Notes under the pieces: model-generated
The model's database searches: none
What the model saw: the letters and a program-made list of their open reading frames with translations, nothing else
What the model was told of the DNA's origin: nothing
NCBI GenBank assembly: GCA_903896545.1
Contig: CAITYF010000040.1
Location: 1-64,000, forward strand
DNA: 64,000 nucleotides
From: an uncultured Myxococcales bacterium
GTDB lineage: Bacteria > Myxococcota_A > UBA9042
Direction: 5' to 3'
Translations under genes and position numbers: made by a program
Shown: piece by piece, positions 26,004 to 35,500 of the stretch
How positions within the stretch are numbered: position 1 is the first letter of the stretch
How the letters are laid out: every line of letters starts with the position of its first letter

Positions 26004-27380
26004 ATGATGACGAGTGCGCCCCCGCCCAATGACCCGCGCGCCATTCTGAGCGCGTTGCTCGCCGCGATCGACGCGAAGGCGGACCATTTTGCGCTGCTGC
26101 AGGTGCCGCGTAACGCCGAGCCGCTGCAGGTACGCGACGCATACTTCCGTCTTGCCAAGGTTGTGCACCCGGACAATCCGGCGCTGAACAGCGAGCCGCA
26201 GACCCGCGCTCAGGCGACGCGCGCGTTTCAGGCGATCACCATTGCCAACGCGACGCTGAGCGACCCGGCGAAGCGCAACCACTACATGCAACTGCTCCTG
26301 CAAGCGGCGATGGACCGTTCAGGCGCGATTTCTGCACAGGCTCAGGCAAACGTCCGGGCGACAACGCCGAGCACGATGCGCGCCACAGGTCCGCAGCCGC
26401 ACGCTGTGGACGTGATTCCGGGCCGACCGGGAAGTGTGCCCGCGACGCCGCGCGCCACTGCGACGATGTCTGGTCCGAGCGCGCCGGGTGCCATGAATCG
26501 GCCGATGGTGGCGGGGTCGACGAGCATGACCGGCCAGTTTTCGCGCCCGACCATGACGGGCCAGCAGCCGGTCGCGCCCCGTCCGGGAAGCACTGGGCAG
26601 TTTCCCAAGCCCGCTTCCCAGATTCCAACGAATCTAGCGACGACCAGCCAATTCCCGCGGCCGACCGGGCAGATTCCGGCCGGGATGTCGGGGCAGTTTC
26701 CGCGGTCCACACCGTCGGGTCAGAGCATTTTGGGGTCAACGACGTCCCCCAGCATGCAACAGCGTGCCGCGCCGACGATGCGCGGGCTGGAGCCGCCGCC
26801 CAACGAAGAGGTCGCGCGGATCTACCTCCACAGCGGCCGCCAGCAGTTGAATCGCCGCGATTGGGCCGGCGCGCAGGAGGCGCTGGAGCTCGCGTTGCCG
26901 CTGTTGGAAAAAACGGAGGCGGCCGACTGCAAGGTGATGCTCGGTTGGGCGATCTTCAACAACAACGCCAACTCGGAGTTCGATCGCGTCGAGCGGCCGA
27001 AGGCGATGTGGAACGAGGTGTGTACCCAGTTCGCCAAGTCGCCGTTCCACGCGCAGTCGGCGTATTACTTGGCGATCTGGCACAAGCTGCACGGCGAATT
27101 CCGCCACGTGATGAACAACCTGAGCATCTGCCTGACGCTCCAACCCAACCACATTGAAGCCGCCCGCGAAAAACGGCTCATGGAGCAGCGTCGCGGCAAT
27201 CTCGCGGAATTACAGGAACTGGAAGCGCACGAGCGTGATGTGAAGGCGCGGCGCGCGTCGAAGTCGGCGATCTCGGCGGGCAAGCCGACGCCGGCGGTGA
27301 ACCCGGTGGTGGCCAAGAAAGTGGCGCTGCAAAAAGAGCAGACGTGGCTGGAAAAGCTCTTTGGCGGCGACAAGAAGTAG
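26004..27380 (+). CDS. J-domain protein with TGQFP-repeat linker and TPR-like C-terminus
   Basis: A 458-residue cytoplasmic protein. Residues about 25-100 are a J-domain-like fold: HFALLQVPRNAEPLQVRDAYFRLAKVVHPDNP retains the HPD tripeptide needed to stimulate DnaK ATPase. Next is a disordered Pro/Gly/Thr-rich linker (about 110-265) with repeated TGQFP-type units. The C-terminus (about 270-440) is helical, TPR-like (EEVARIYLHSGRQQLNRRDWAGAQEALELALPLL), ending in a charged tail. This J-linker-TPR layout is common in deltaproteobacterial-type genomes, and the client is unknown. No clear RBS; ATG 26004 and 26007 are both possible. It converges on the next gene with a 6-bp gap. Confidence 0.85.
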   Translation: MMTSAPPPNDPRAILSALLAAIDAKADHFALLQVPRNAEPLQVRDAYFRLAKVVHPDNPALNSEPQTRAQATRAFQAITIANATLSDPAKRNHYMQLLLQAAMDRSGAISAQAQANVRATTPSTMRATGPQPHAVDVIPGRPGSVPATPRATATMSGPSAPGAMNRPMVAGSTSMTGQFSRPTMTGQQPVAPRPGSTGQFPKPASQIPTNLATTSQFPRPTGQIPAGMSGQFPRSTPSGQSILGSTTSPSMQQRAAPTMRGLEPPPNEEVARIYLHSGRQQLNRRDWAGAQEALELALPLLEKTEAADCKVMLGWAIFNNNANSEFDRVERPKAMWNEVCTQFAKSPFHAQSAYYLAIWHKLHGEFRHVMNNLSICLTLQPNHIEAAREKRLMEQRRGNLAELQELEAHERDVKARRASKSAISAGKPTPAVNPVVAKKVALQKEQTWLEKLFGGDKK

Positions 27381-27386
27381 CGGCAG

Positions 27387-28316
27387 CTATTGCAGCCACG
27401 CTGAATCGCTCAGTTCCAAGCGCAGCGGCAGCGCCTCAAAGCCCGGCATCGGCACTTCGCGGGACCGCGACAGGCGCGCCAGCCACGGGTGCTCGGTGCT
27501 GTGCGGCGGCAGTAACGACGCGAGCGCCTTGGGCACCGTGAATTCGCCGTCGTCTTTGAGGCGGCAGTGCAGCCAACCCAACCCAGCCGGCACGTCAGCG
27601 CCCAGCAGCAGGTCCAGGTCGGCCGTGCCATCGACCGATCCCCACCGCAACGTCAGGTCTTCGTCGGCTGGTGGCACAGGGACTTGTCCGCTGCGCACCG
27701 GATTGCTGCCGACCCAGGTCACACGGACCGGTCGCGGCACGTCGATCGCCACGTCAAACGGCGCAACGCCATCGCCGCCAGTTGCCACGACATGCAGCGC
27801 GCCAGCCGCGAGCCAACTGCGACTCATGTCCTGCTCGACGTCGTAGCGCACGCCGCGGGCGGCCTCAAAGAGGTTGGGCACCATCTGAACCCGCAGCGGG
27901 AGCGCCTGTTTACCCGCGCGCAGCTCCACGTTGCCGACATCCAGCAGTTGCATGTACGCGAGCGGAGGCGCGCCCGGCCGTGGTCCCAGATTGTGCGCCG
28001 GATCGGCCAGCCGCACGCAAGTGTCCAGTTCGGGCGCCGGCAGTCCTGCTGAACTGCGACCGACCAAATCCGCGAGCACGCCGACGTCGCCGCGTTCCAG
28101 GTCACCAAAAACGGCCGCCACTTGCAGGCGATCCAGACCGACCTGCGCGTCACCCGGCGTCCACGTGCCGTTGGCAAAGTGGATCGTGACCGCCGCCGCG
28201 CGCATGCGCTGGGCATCGCCTGGCTCGGCCGCGCGCGCGACGGTTTGCGGCACCGGCACGGCAGGCGGCACACGGTTGCAAGCGAGCACGAAAATCAGCG
28301 GCAAGAGCCAACGCAC
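27387..28316 (-). CDS. Hypothetical lipoprotein
   Basis: A 309-residue protein with a short signal peptide and lipobox FVLACN. GTG 28316 is chosen because GGAGG lies about 9 nt upstream; the frame extends to 28724 without sensible sequence and across the divergent rsmD promoter. The mature protein is rich in beta-type sequence (VTIHFANGTWTPGDAQVGLDRL, LDVGNVELRAG) and has no domain I recognise. It is divergent from rsmD with 160 bp between starts. Confidence 0.75.
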   Translation of the reverse strand: MRWLLPLIFVLACNRVPPAVPVPQTVARAAEPGDAQRMRAAAVTIHFANGTWTPGDAQVGLDRLQVAAVFGDLERGDVGVLADLVGRSSAGLPAPELDTCVRLADPAHNLGPRPGAPPLAYMQLLDVGNVELRAGKQALPLRVQMVPNLFEAARGVRYDVEQDMSRSWLAAGALHVVATGGDGVAPFDVAIDVPRPVRVTWVGSNPVRSGQVPVPPADEDLTLRWGSVDGTADLDLLLGADVPAGLGWLHCRLKDDGEFTVPKALASLLPPHSTEHPWLARLSRSREVPMPGFEALPLRLELSDSAWLQ

Positions 28317-28476
28317 GGGGAGAACCTCCGGGGGCAGGGTAATCGGTTCCTGTCGCGAGTCCAGCGTTTGCGGCAGGCGCCCGGAGGTCCACCTTGCAAC
28401 GCCCACCAACTGTGGCACCTTTGGCACCCCGCGCGGCTGCATTTGAACTTGCTGCGCTCTCTGACCAAGGAAATCC

Positions 28477-29031
28477 GTGCGCATTATCGCTGGCAGTCGT
28501 CGAGGCATGAAACTACAGGCGCCGCCGGGCAACGCAGTGCGGCCGACTTCAGACAAGCTGCGCGGCGCGGTCATGAGCATGCTCGGCGGTTTTCTGAGCG
28601 GTGAGCGGGTGCTGGACGTGTGTTCGGGCACCGGGGCCGTCGCTCTGGAATGGCTTTCACGCGGTGCCGGAGAAGCAGTGGCGATTGAAGCCGATCCGAT
28701 CGCGCTGGAAGTGCTGCGCGCCAACGCGAAGCACGTGCGGTTGGCAGAACACCTGACCGTCGTGCCCGGTGACGCGCTGGTGCAACTGCAGAAGCTCGCC
28801 GCGGCTGGTCGGCAGTTTGAGCTCGTGTACGTCGATCCGCCCTACGACGCAGGTCTCTACGCGCCCATTCTCGCGGCGCTTCCCGGGGTGCTCGCCCCCG
28901 GCGCCCAGGTTTTCGTTGAGAGTCGCGACGGCCTGCCCGAAACGCTGCGGGTGGGTTGGACACACCTGACGCAGCGCCGCTATGGCGGTGGCTGGCTGGA
29001 TCGCCTGCAGTGGCCAGAGGATGCCGCGTGA
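28477..29031 (+). CDS. rsmD: 16S rRNA (guanine966-N2)-methyltransferase
   Basis: A 184-residue SAM-dependent enzyme. Marks are the opening MRIIAGSRRGMKLQAPPG, VRPTSDKLRGAVMSML, the SAM-binding DVCSGTGAVALEWLSRGA and the catalytic VDPPYDAGLY. It methylates G966 of 16S rRNA during 30S assembly. GTG start with AAGG upstream. Its stop overlaps the queA start (GTGA), so the two RNA-modification genes are translationally coupled. Confidence 0.95.
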   Translation: MRIIAGSRRGMKLQAPPGNAVRPTSDKLRGAVMSMLGGFLSGERVLDVCSGTGAVALEWLSRGAGEAVAIEADPIALEVLRANAKHVRLAEHLTVVPGDALVQLQKLAAAGRQFELVYVDPPYDAGLYAPILAALPGVLAPGAQVFVESRDGLPETLRVGWTHLTQRRYGGGWLDRLQWPEDAA

Positions 29032-30104
29032 TCGACGAACTGGACCTGCGCGCGTACGACTTTCATCTGCCGGACTCGGCGATCGCGCAACTGCCGATCG
29101 AACCGCGTCACGCCGCCCGCCTGCTGGTTCTCGGACGTTCCGACGATCGCCTGGCCGATCACACCGTCGCCGATCTGCCGCACCTCTTGCCGCCGCGGTC
29201 ACTGCTGGTCGTCAACGATACCCGCGTTGTGCCGGCGCGGCTTCTCGGCCAAAAAGCCTCGGGCGGTCGCGTTGAACTGCTCCTGACGCGTCCGTTTGCC
29301 ACGCCCGGCGCCGATCTGCTGGCGCACGAAGCCATGGCGCGGTCGAGCAAGCCGCTGCGGGTCGGCCAGGAAATCGCTCTGGATGGCGGTGGAGCGGCGG
29401 TCATCACCGCGATTCTGGGCCAAGGCCTCGTGCGCGTAGATCTGGCCGGATTTGCTGATCTTGGCGCGCTCCTCGCGTCATCCGGGCACGTGCCGCTGCC
29501 GCCGTATATCCGTGGCGGCAAGGAGCAGCCCGATCTGGATCGCCCGCGCTACCAGTCGACCTTCGCCGCACGTCCCGGCGCCGTAGCCGCGCCGACTGCG
29601 GGTTTGCACCTGTCGACTGAGCTCCTCGCGGAATTGGCCGCTGCTGAAATTGAAGTCGCCCACGTCACACTTCACGTCGGCCCCGGTACGTTTCTGCCGG
29701 TGCGCGATCCGGACTTGCGTCATCACCGCGTGCTGCCAGAGCGCGCCGAGATTTCCGCTGCGACCGCGGCAGCCATTGCGCATGCGCGTGCCCAAGGTCG
29801 CGCGATCATCGCGGTTGGAACGACGACGACCCGCACCCTTGAAGCCGCCGCGCTTCTTGGCGATGGAACGGTGCGCGCCGGCGGGTTTGACGCGAACTTG
29901 ACGATTTTGCCCGGTCATCGCTTTCAGATCGTCGATGGCTTGATGACCAACTTCCACCTGCCGCAGTCGAGTCTGCTCGTGCTGGTCAGCGCCTTTGCCG
30001 GTCGCGAACGCATTCTCAACGCCTACGCGCACGCTGTCGCGCATGCCTACCGTTTTTACTCTTACGGTGATGCGACGTTGATCCTGCCAACCGTCATTCC
30101 TTGA
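29028..30104 (+). CDS. queA: S-adenosylmethionine:tRNA ribosyltransferase-isomerase
   Basis: A 358-residue enzyme of queuosine synthesis, transferring the ribosyl part of SAM to preQ1 in tRNA to form epoxyqueuosine. Family marks are DLRAYDFHLPDSAIAQLPIEPR, LVVNDTRVVPARLLGQK, GHVPLPPYIRGG, YQSTFAARPGAVAAPTAGLH, VTLHVGPGTFLPV and MTNFHLPQSSLLVLVSAF. GTG 29028 overlaps the rsmD stop. The queA stop lies inside the first operator of the following tetR gene. Confidence 0.97.
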   Translation: MIDELDLRAYDFHLPDSAIAQLPIEPRHAARLLVLGRSDDRLADHTVADLPHLLPPRSLLVVNDTRVVPARLLGQKASGGRVELLLTRPFATPGADLLAHEAMARSSKPLRVGQEIALDGGGAAVITAILGQGLVRVDLAGFADLGALLASSGHVPLPPYIRGGKEQPDLDRPRYQSTFAARPGAVAAPTAGLHLSTELLAELAAAEIEVAHVTLHVGPGTFLPVRDPDLRHHRVLPERAEISAATAAAIAHARAQGRAIIAVGTTTTRTLEAAALLGDGTVRAGGFDANLTILPGHRFQIVDGLMTNFHLPQSSLLVLVSAFAGRERILNAYAHAVAHAYRFYSYGDATLILPTVIP

Positions 30105-30140
30105 CAACCTGTCAAAGTAACTTAAACTGACAACCTGTCA
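30101..30140 (+). promoter_or_regulatory. Duplicated TetR operator over a sigma70-like promoter
   Basis: Two identical palindromic words TGACAACCTGTCA (30102-30114 and 30128-30140) lie 26 bp apart. TTGACA (30101-30106) and TAAACT (30123-30128), with a 16-bp spacer, make a good promoter. The operators would cover the -35 and the start region, a classic autorepression layout for the tetR gene at 30165. The first operator overlaps the queA stop codon. Confidence 0.75.
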
Positions 30141-30164
30141 GGTAATCGCCTGGCGGGAGCTGTC

Positions 30165-30764
30165 ATGGCGCGCAAGACCGATCCGAATCGCAAGACTGAA
30201 CTGGCCCTCGCCGCTTTTGCGGCCCTGCGAGAACGGGGCGTTGTGGGCACGACCATGAGCGAAGTCGCCGCGGCGTTGGGCATGAAACGGCCGGCGCTGT
30301 ACTACTACTTTCGCGACCTGGGCGAGCTTTTTGACGCCGTCCTCACCGCAGTTCTCGCCGATCAGAGCGCTTTTGTCTTTGCGCAACTGAACGCGGACGA
30401 CCACCCAATCGACGCGTTGGCGACCTGGATGCGGTCGACTCTGGCGTTTTACGAAGCCGATCCGCAGCTGATTGGCCTCTTGTTGCAGTTTTGGGCAGTC
30501 GGTCGTCCCGATGCCGCGCAAGACGTGCTGGACCGCGCGCGGGACCAGATCGAGCCGGTCCGCCAGTTCGCCGTTAGCCTGCTCTACGAGGCAGTGCGTG
30601 AAGGTCACGTGCGTCCGTGTGAACCGGAGACGATGCTGGATCTCTGCGTCGCCGTTGTGGACGGCTGCTTGGTCGAACGGATCAGCCGCGGCATGGATCC
30701 ACGACCGACTTTAGAACTCTTTATCGCCCACGTCCTGATGCCGCTGAAGTCCCCGACGCGGTAA
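30165..30764 (+). CDS. TetR-family transcriptional repressor
   Basis: A 199-residue regulator. The N-terminal HTH is standard: ELALAAFAALRERGVVGTTMSEVAAALGMKRPALYYYFRDLGELFDAVL. The C-terminal ligand domain is not assignable to a known effector. It is preceded by a good RBS (GGGAGC) and the duplicated TGACAACCTGTCA operator, so it probably represses itself and the downstream C45-like hydrolase gene, which starts 26 bp after the tetR stop. The ligand may be a substrate or product of that hydrolase (inference). Confidence 0.93.
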   Translation: MARKTDPNRKTELALAAFAALRERGVVGTTMSEVAAALGMKRPALYYYFRDLGELFDAVLTAVLADQSAFVFAQLNADDHPIDALATWMRSTLAFYEADPQLIGLLLQFWAVGRPDAAQDVLDRARDQIEPVRQFAVSLLYEAVREGHVRPCEPETMLDLCVAVVDGCLVERISRGMDPRPTLELFIAHVLMPLKSPTR

Positions 30765-30790
30765 TGCGCCCGTCCCCTGCGAGGTTTTCC

Positions 30791-32539
30791 ATGAGCCATG
30801 TTGACGCTGTTTCTGCCCTGGATACGGAGACCAAGCCGCTGCCTTTGGCTGTCTTTCACCTGCGCGGGTCGCAGGTGGAGATGGGCGCGCAGCATGGCCG
30901 GCTGCTGCAGCAGGTTGGTGGTTGGCATGCGACCTTGAAGTACTACCCGCACATGGTCGAACAGATGCTGCGGGGCAGCGCGCTGAACCCGGTGGAGCGG
31001 CATTGGCCTGTGGTGATGAAGCCGGTGCTGGACGTGCTGGCGGCGCGGCTGGAGCGGCATCGGCCGCCGGAGCTGCGGGCGCGCACGCAGGCATTCATGC
31101 GCGCGGCGGGGCAACACCCGCGCGAGTCCCGGCATGTGCTGGCGATGGACGTGTTCCAAAATGCAGTCGGTCTCGCGGGTCGGCACATGCTCGGGCCGTT
31201 TGCGGATCCGTGGCAGCAGCGCGCGGTCCCAGCGTGCTCAACGCTGATGGCGTGGGGGCCGGCGACCGACGACGGGCGTCTCCTGCACGCGCGCAACTTC
31301 GACTTTCCCGGCGTTGGCGTGTGGGACATGGCTCCCGCTGTCGTCTTCTGCACGCCGGATCGCGGTCAACGCTACGCTTTTGCGACGTCCCGCGGCGCCG
31401 ACGTGCCGGGTATCACGGCGTGGAATGAATCAGGCGTGACGGTCACGGCGCACACGCGGTTGCACCGGGACGTGACTTTTTCGGGTGCGGCGATTGTGGA
31501 CCTGTGCCACGACATCGCGCGTCGGGCGAGCACGCTTGCCGAGGCCGAGGCGATCGCCCGCGAACGACCGGTGGCTTCGACTTGGGGGCTGGCGATTTCT
31601 TCGGGCGCCGAGCAGCGTGGCGTCGTTGTCGAATGTCATGCGACGGGGGTGGCTGTCACGGGTCCCACAGCAGATGAGCCGTGGCAGGCGTGTACCAACC
31701 ACTACCTCGCCGATTCCCTGCGGGAGCGCGAGCTCGCACCGTCGCCGGGTTGGCCGTGGCACACGCACAGCCGCAAGAAGCGTCTTGATCACGCCGCGGA
31801 GATGGCGATTGCCGGTCAGCCTCTGGACGTCGCCTCACTTTTCGCGTGGCTGGGAGACGGCCACGACGTGGACGCGCCGCAGATGGAACGCCTTGCCGGC
31901 GGCGTGGTGGCGCAATCGACCAGCGTGCAGTCGGTCGTCGTGGATCCGCAAGGGCAGACGCTGCACTTGTCCGTGGGGCGGTGTCCGAGCGGTCGTGGCG
32001 CGGTTCTGGACGTGCCGTGGGATTGGAGCGCGCCGGTCGGGGTCGAAGAGCGCGCGCTGGACGCTGCGGTTCGCCACGCTGCGCCCTCGCGGTTTGACAC
32101 CGGTGACGCCCAGGTCGCGTACCGGCATTACCTGCGGGCGACCCAAGTGGAAGCGCAAGGCGGAGACGTCGCGCTTGTCCATGAACACATTTCCATCGCC
32201 GCAGAGACCCTGCCCGACGAGCCCACGCTGCAATTGCTGGCTGGCGCCGTCGCGCTGCGTCGCGGTGAACTGTCCAACGCGCTGCGGCTCTTTGAGCGCG
32301 GTCTGCTCGCCGAGTTTTCGCCTTTTGCCGCCGGTCGTCTCCACATGTGGGCGTGTCGTGCCGCCGTGCATCTGCGCGATTCCGTTGCGGCCACGCGACA
32401 CCGCGCTGCGCTCGCCGGTCTGCGGCATCCGCTGCTGTCGCCGTTGCAAGAGCGTGTGCTTTCCGAAGTCCAGAAGCCGTACCCGCTGGAGAAGCTCCGC
32501 GGCATCGGCCTGCACACACTGCTGGGTGATATCGGCTAA
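30791..32539 (+). CDS. C45-family (AAT-like) N-terminal nucleophile hydrolase with helical C-terminal extension
   Basis: A 582-residue protein. The middle part resembles the acyl-CoA:6-APA acyltransferase / peptidase C45 family: the presumed nucleophile Cys149 in VPACSTLMAWGP, then GRLLHARNFDFPGVGVWD, GITAWNESGVTVTAHT and ACTNHYLA. In this family autocleavage before the Cys activates an amide-bond hydrolase or acyltransferase. The last 120 or so residues are a TPR-like helical tail. ATG 30791 with GAGG upstream is preferred; an earlier ATG at 30764 overlaps the tetR stop but lacks an RBS. No signal peptide. The substrate is unknown; linkage to a TetR regulator hints at an inducible amide or lactam compound. 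Confidence 0.8.
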   Translation: MSHVDAVSALDTETKPLPLAVFHLRGSQVEMGAQHGRLLQQVGGWHATLKYYPHMVEQMLRGSALNPVERHWPVVMKPVLDVLAARLERHRPPELRARTQAFMRAAGQHPRESRHVLAMDVFQNAVGLAGRHMLGPFADPWQQRAVPACSTLMAWGPATDDGRLLHARNFDFPGVGVWDMAPAVVFCTPDRGQRYAFATSRGADVPGITAWNESGVTVTAHTRLHRDVTFSGAAIVDLCHDIARRASTLAEAEAIARERPVASTWGLAISSGAEQRGVVVECHATGVAVTGPTADEPWQACTNHYLADSLRERELAPSPGWPWHTHSRKKRLDHAAEMAIAGQPLDVASLFAWLGDGHDVDAPQMERLAGGVVAQSTSVQSVVVDPQGQTLHLSVGRCPSGRGAVLDVPWDWSAPVGVEERALDAAVRHAAPSRFDTGDAQVAYRHYLRATQVEAQGGDVALVHEHISIAAETLPDEPTLQLLAGAVALRRGELSNALRLFERGLLAEFSPFAAGRLHMWACRAAVHLRDSVAATRHRAALAGLRHPLLSPLQERVLSEVQKPYPLEKLRGIGLHTLLGDIG

Positions 32540-32547
32540 CCGACCGT

Positions 32548-35500
32548 TCAATGTTGCGCGTTGGCCTTCAGCGCCGCGCGCAACGTCAACGCATCGCTGC
32601 GATACGTGGCATCCTTCGGTGCGCGCTTCAGGTATTCTTCCACAGCCTTGAGCGCCGGCATTGTCTCCGCACGTTCGCGCTTGATGAGCGCGATGTGGTA
32701 CCACGCCTCAGATGTCTCCGCCGTCGTACCGGACGTCGCCTGCTCCAGCCAGTGCAGCGCGTCGGCGGTGTGACCCAGATTCAGTTCACCCAAGCCAAGA
32801 TAAAGCGCGGCGCGTGCGTCATTGGGGCGCCGCTTGATGACCTGTTTCAGCACGCCCAGCGCGTCGGGGCTCGCCGCGTGGTGCAGCGCTTCGCCGAGCG
32901 ATGTCAGCGCGTCGATGTCATCAGGCTTCAGCTCCACGACCTTACGCCAGTACTGCGCCGCCTGCGGGTAACGGTGCTGGTCGCTGTAGTGCCGCGCCAG
33001 GAGCCCGTAGACCGTGTGCATTTCCGTGACCGCGTGGCCCGCCGACTTCAGCGCCGGCGCCGCGGAAACGATCGCCTCCAATTCCACAAGCGCCAGCTCG
33101 CGGGCCTTGTCCGGCTTCTTGGCATCAAAAAGGTTCTGCGCCAACGTCAGGCGAAACCGCCACGTCGTGGGTTCGGCGGCGATCGCCTGTTTGATGCGAA
33201 CAATGCCGCTCTCGTTGTCGCCGCGGGCAAAAGCCAGCCGCCCATACTCAAAAAACGCCTCAGCGCTTTTGCCGTTCGCGGCCGTCACGGCGCGCTGCAG
33301 CACCGTCCCCGCCCGATCCGCGTCGTGGCTGTCCAGCAGCAGCTTGCCAGCCAGAATGTTCAGCTCCACGTCCTCCTGCGCCTGTTCGGCGAACGGCAGC
33401 ACGGTCTTGGCCGCTTCTTCCGCATTGCCCTTGGATTGCAGCGCGAGACCCATCTGGAACGCGGCGTCCCGATCCAGCATGCGCATATCGCGCAGTTTGC
33501 GGAGGTAGCCCAGACCGCGATCGACTTGTCCCAACCGCAGATCCAACTGGGCGGCGCTCAACAGGTAAGCGCGGTTGTCTGGGGCAATTTCCAGCAGGCG
33601 TCCGGCGACTTCCCGCGCTTCCACGTCGCGTTTGAGCGCCACCAGCTCTTCCACAGTCAGCCGCAGGAGCGTCTCGTCGTCGCCGACAGCCTTGCGACTG
33701 GCGGTCAACGTCGCCAGCGCTTCGTCGTGCTTCTCAGCGGTCGCGAGCAGCTCTGCCAGGCGCAGGATGGCGCGCAGGTGCTTGGGATCGCGCTGAATCA
33801 CTTGCGCCAGAAGGTCCCGCGCCGTCGCGAAGTGCGCCGACTTATCCTCCACCTGGGCGCGCAGGAACAGCAAGTCCAGCGATTCCGGGTACAACTTGGC
33901 CGCAGCGCCCAGTTCTTCCAGCGCGTCCTCGTTGCGGTTGCTGTAGAGCCAAAACTCCACCAACGCCACTTCAAACGCGATCGACTGCATTCCCGCCTGC
34001 TTGGCCGCGCTCAGCACACGCTTGGCGTCGTCTGCGCGCTTGTCCGCCACAAGCAAACGTCCCAGCCGCACCACCGTCATTTCGTCGTTGGGCTGCAGGT
34101 CCACCGCGGCTTGTAGCGCAGCGATCAACTTGTCGCGATCGCCGCGCTTGGCCGCCAGCCGCGCCTGCGTGAGGAGCGCCGCGCGCTTGTCCAGGGTCAG
34201 CTTTTCGCGGTCCGCGATCTCCAGCGCGTCGTGCAGCAGTCCGTCCGCGCCATTCAGATTGCCGGTTTCCATCTGCGCCGACGCTGCCAGGATGCGCGCT
34301 TCCGCGTTGTCATCGGCCTTGCGGATCGTCTCGTCAACGAGCGCGGAAATTTCACCCTGCGCATTGGCGCGGTCTGCTAACTGGGCTTGGAGGACCTGGA
34401 ACTTCACGAAGTTGGGCTGGCCTTTTGCGGCCGTCGCAATCGTCGCCATCCGTTTGCGAAGTTCAGCCAATTCCGGGCTGTCCTTGAGCGCCACGCGCAC
34501 GGCATCGACTTCGCCGCCGCCAGTTGCGCCCGGCTTGGCGAGCACGTCGTCAATGAATTTGCGTTCGAGGCGCAGCAGCGACTGGCGAATCCCCAGCGCT
34601 TGATCGTCGGGGGTTCCGCTCGCCAGCTCGGCCAGCTTGTCCTCCTCCACCTTGGTGCCAGCCGCGATCGTCTTGATGACGTCGAGCCGCACCGGTGCGG
34701 GCACGAGCTTCAGACACGCTTCAAGACCAGTCTTCGCCGACGGCGTGTCGACAAAACGCAACGGAAAGCGCTCGTAGAGATCCAGATACCGGTCGACCAA
34801 CGCTTGATTGGCTTTGGGATCCTTCGGTGAACGCTTGACCAAAGACTCCAGACGGCGAATTTCACCCTCGTACGACGACCGCGTATCCCACAGTGCCAGC
34901 GGTGGATCCTGCGCCGCGGCCGCGAGCTTGGCCGCCTGCACAGTGCGCTGTGTGCCGGCATCCGGCTTGGCCCACAGGCGGCGACCGAACCAGCCAAATC
35001 CCGCCGCTTCAAAACCCGCACCGATCAGGGCGACGGCGAGGCCCGAAAGCACGACGGCCGTGAGCGCGCGCTGAATGTACTGCTTGGTTTCTGCCGTGAG
35101 CTTGAACTTGGGCTTGGACTTCACCGGAGCGCGGCCGATCGGACGCTGGCTCGTCGGCCGATTTGCTTCCTCGGCACCCGCGGTCACGGCGACGACTACG
35201 CTGTCTTCATCGCGGCCCGCGTGGCGCGGTCCCATGGAAGCGTCCAGCCCGGCAAAGCCCGCAAAACCACCTTCATCGGCGCTCGCTGCGGGCGTGACCG
35301 AACTCAGCGGTGCTGTCGTCGCGTGGGGATCACCAAAACCGCCAAAGCCACCAAAGCCTTCATCCAGACCGAAATCAGCAGGCGGCAAGGTAGGGCCGAC
35401 GCTCAGATCGCCCAGCGCGTCGAGGTTCAGGCCCCCTTGCGGAGCGGCAAACGGCTCAGCGATGGGCGTGTCAAACGCGGACAGGCCCTGGCGTGGTGCT

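Noticed and set aside
32551..34116. 521-residue plus-strand frame over the TPR protein
   Set aside because: Antisense shadow of the TPR solenoid, with no RBS or domain.
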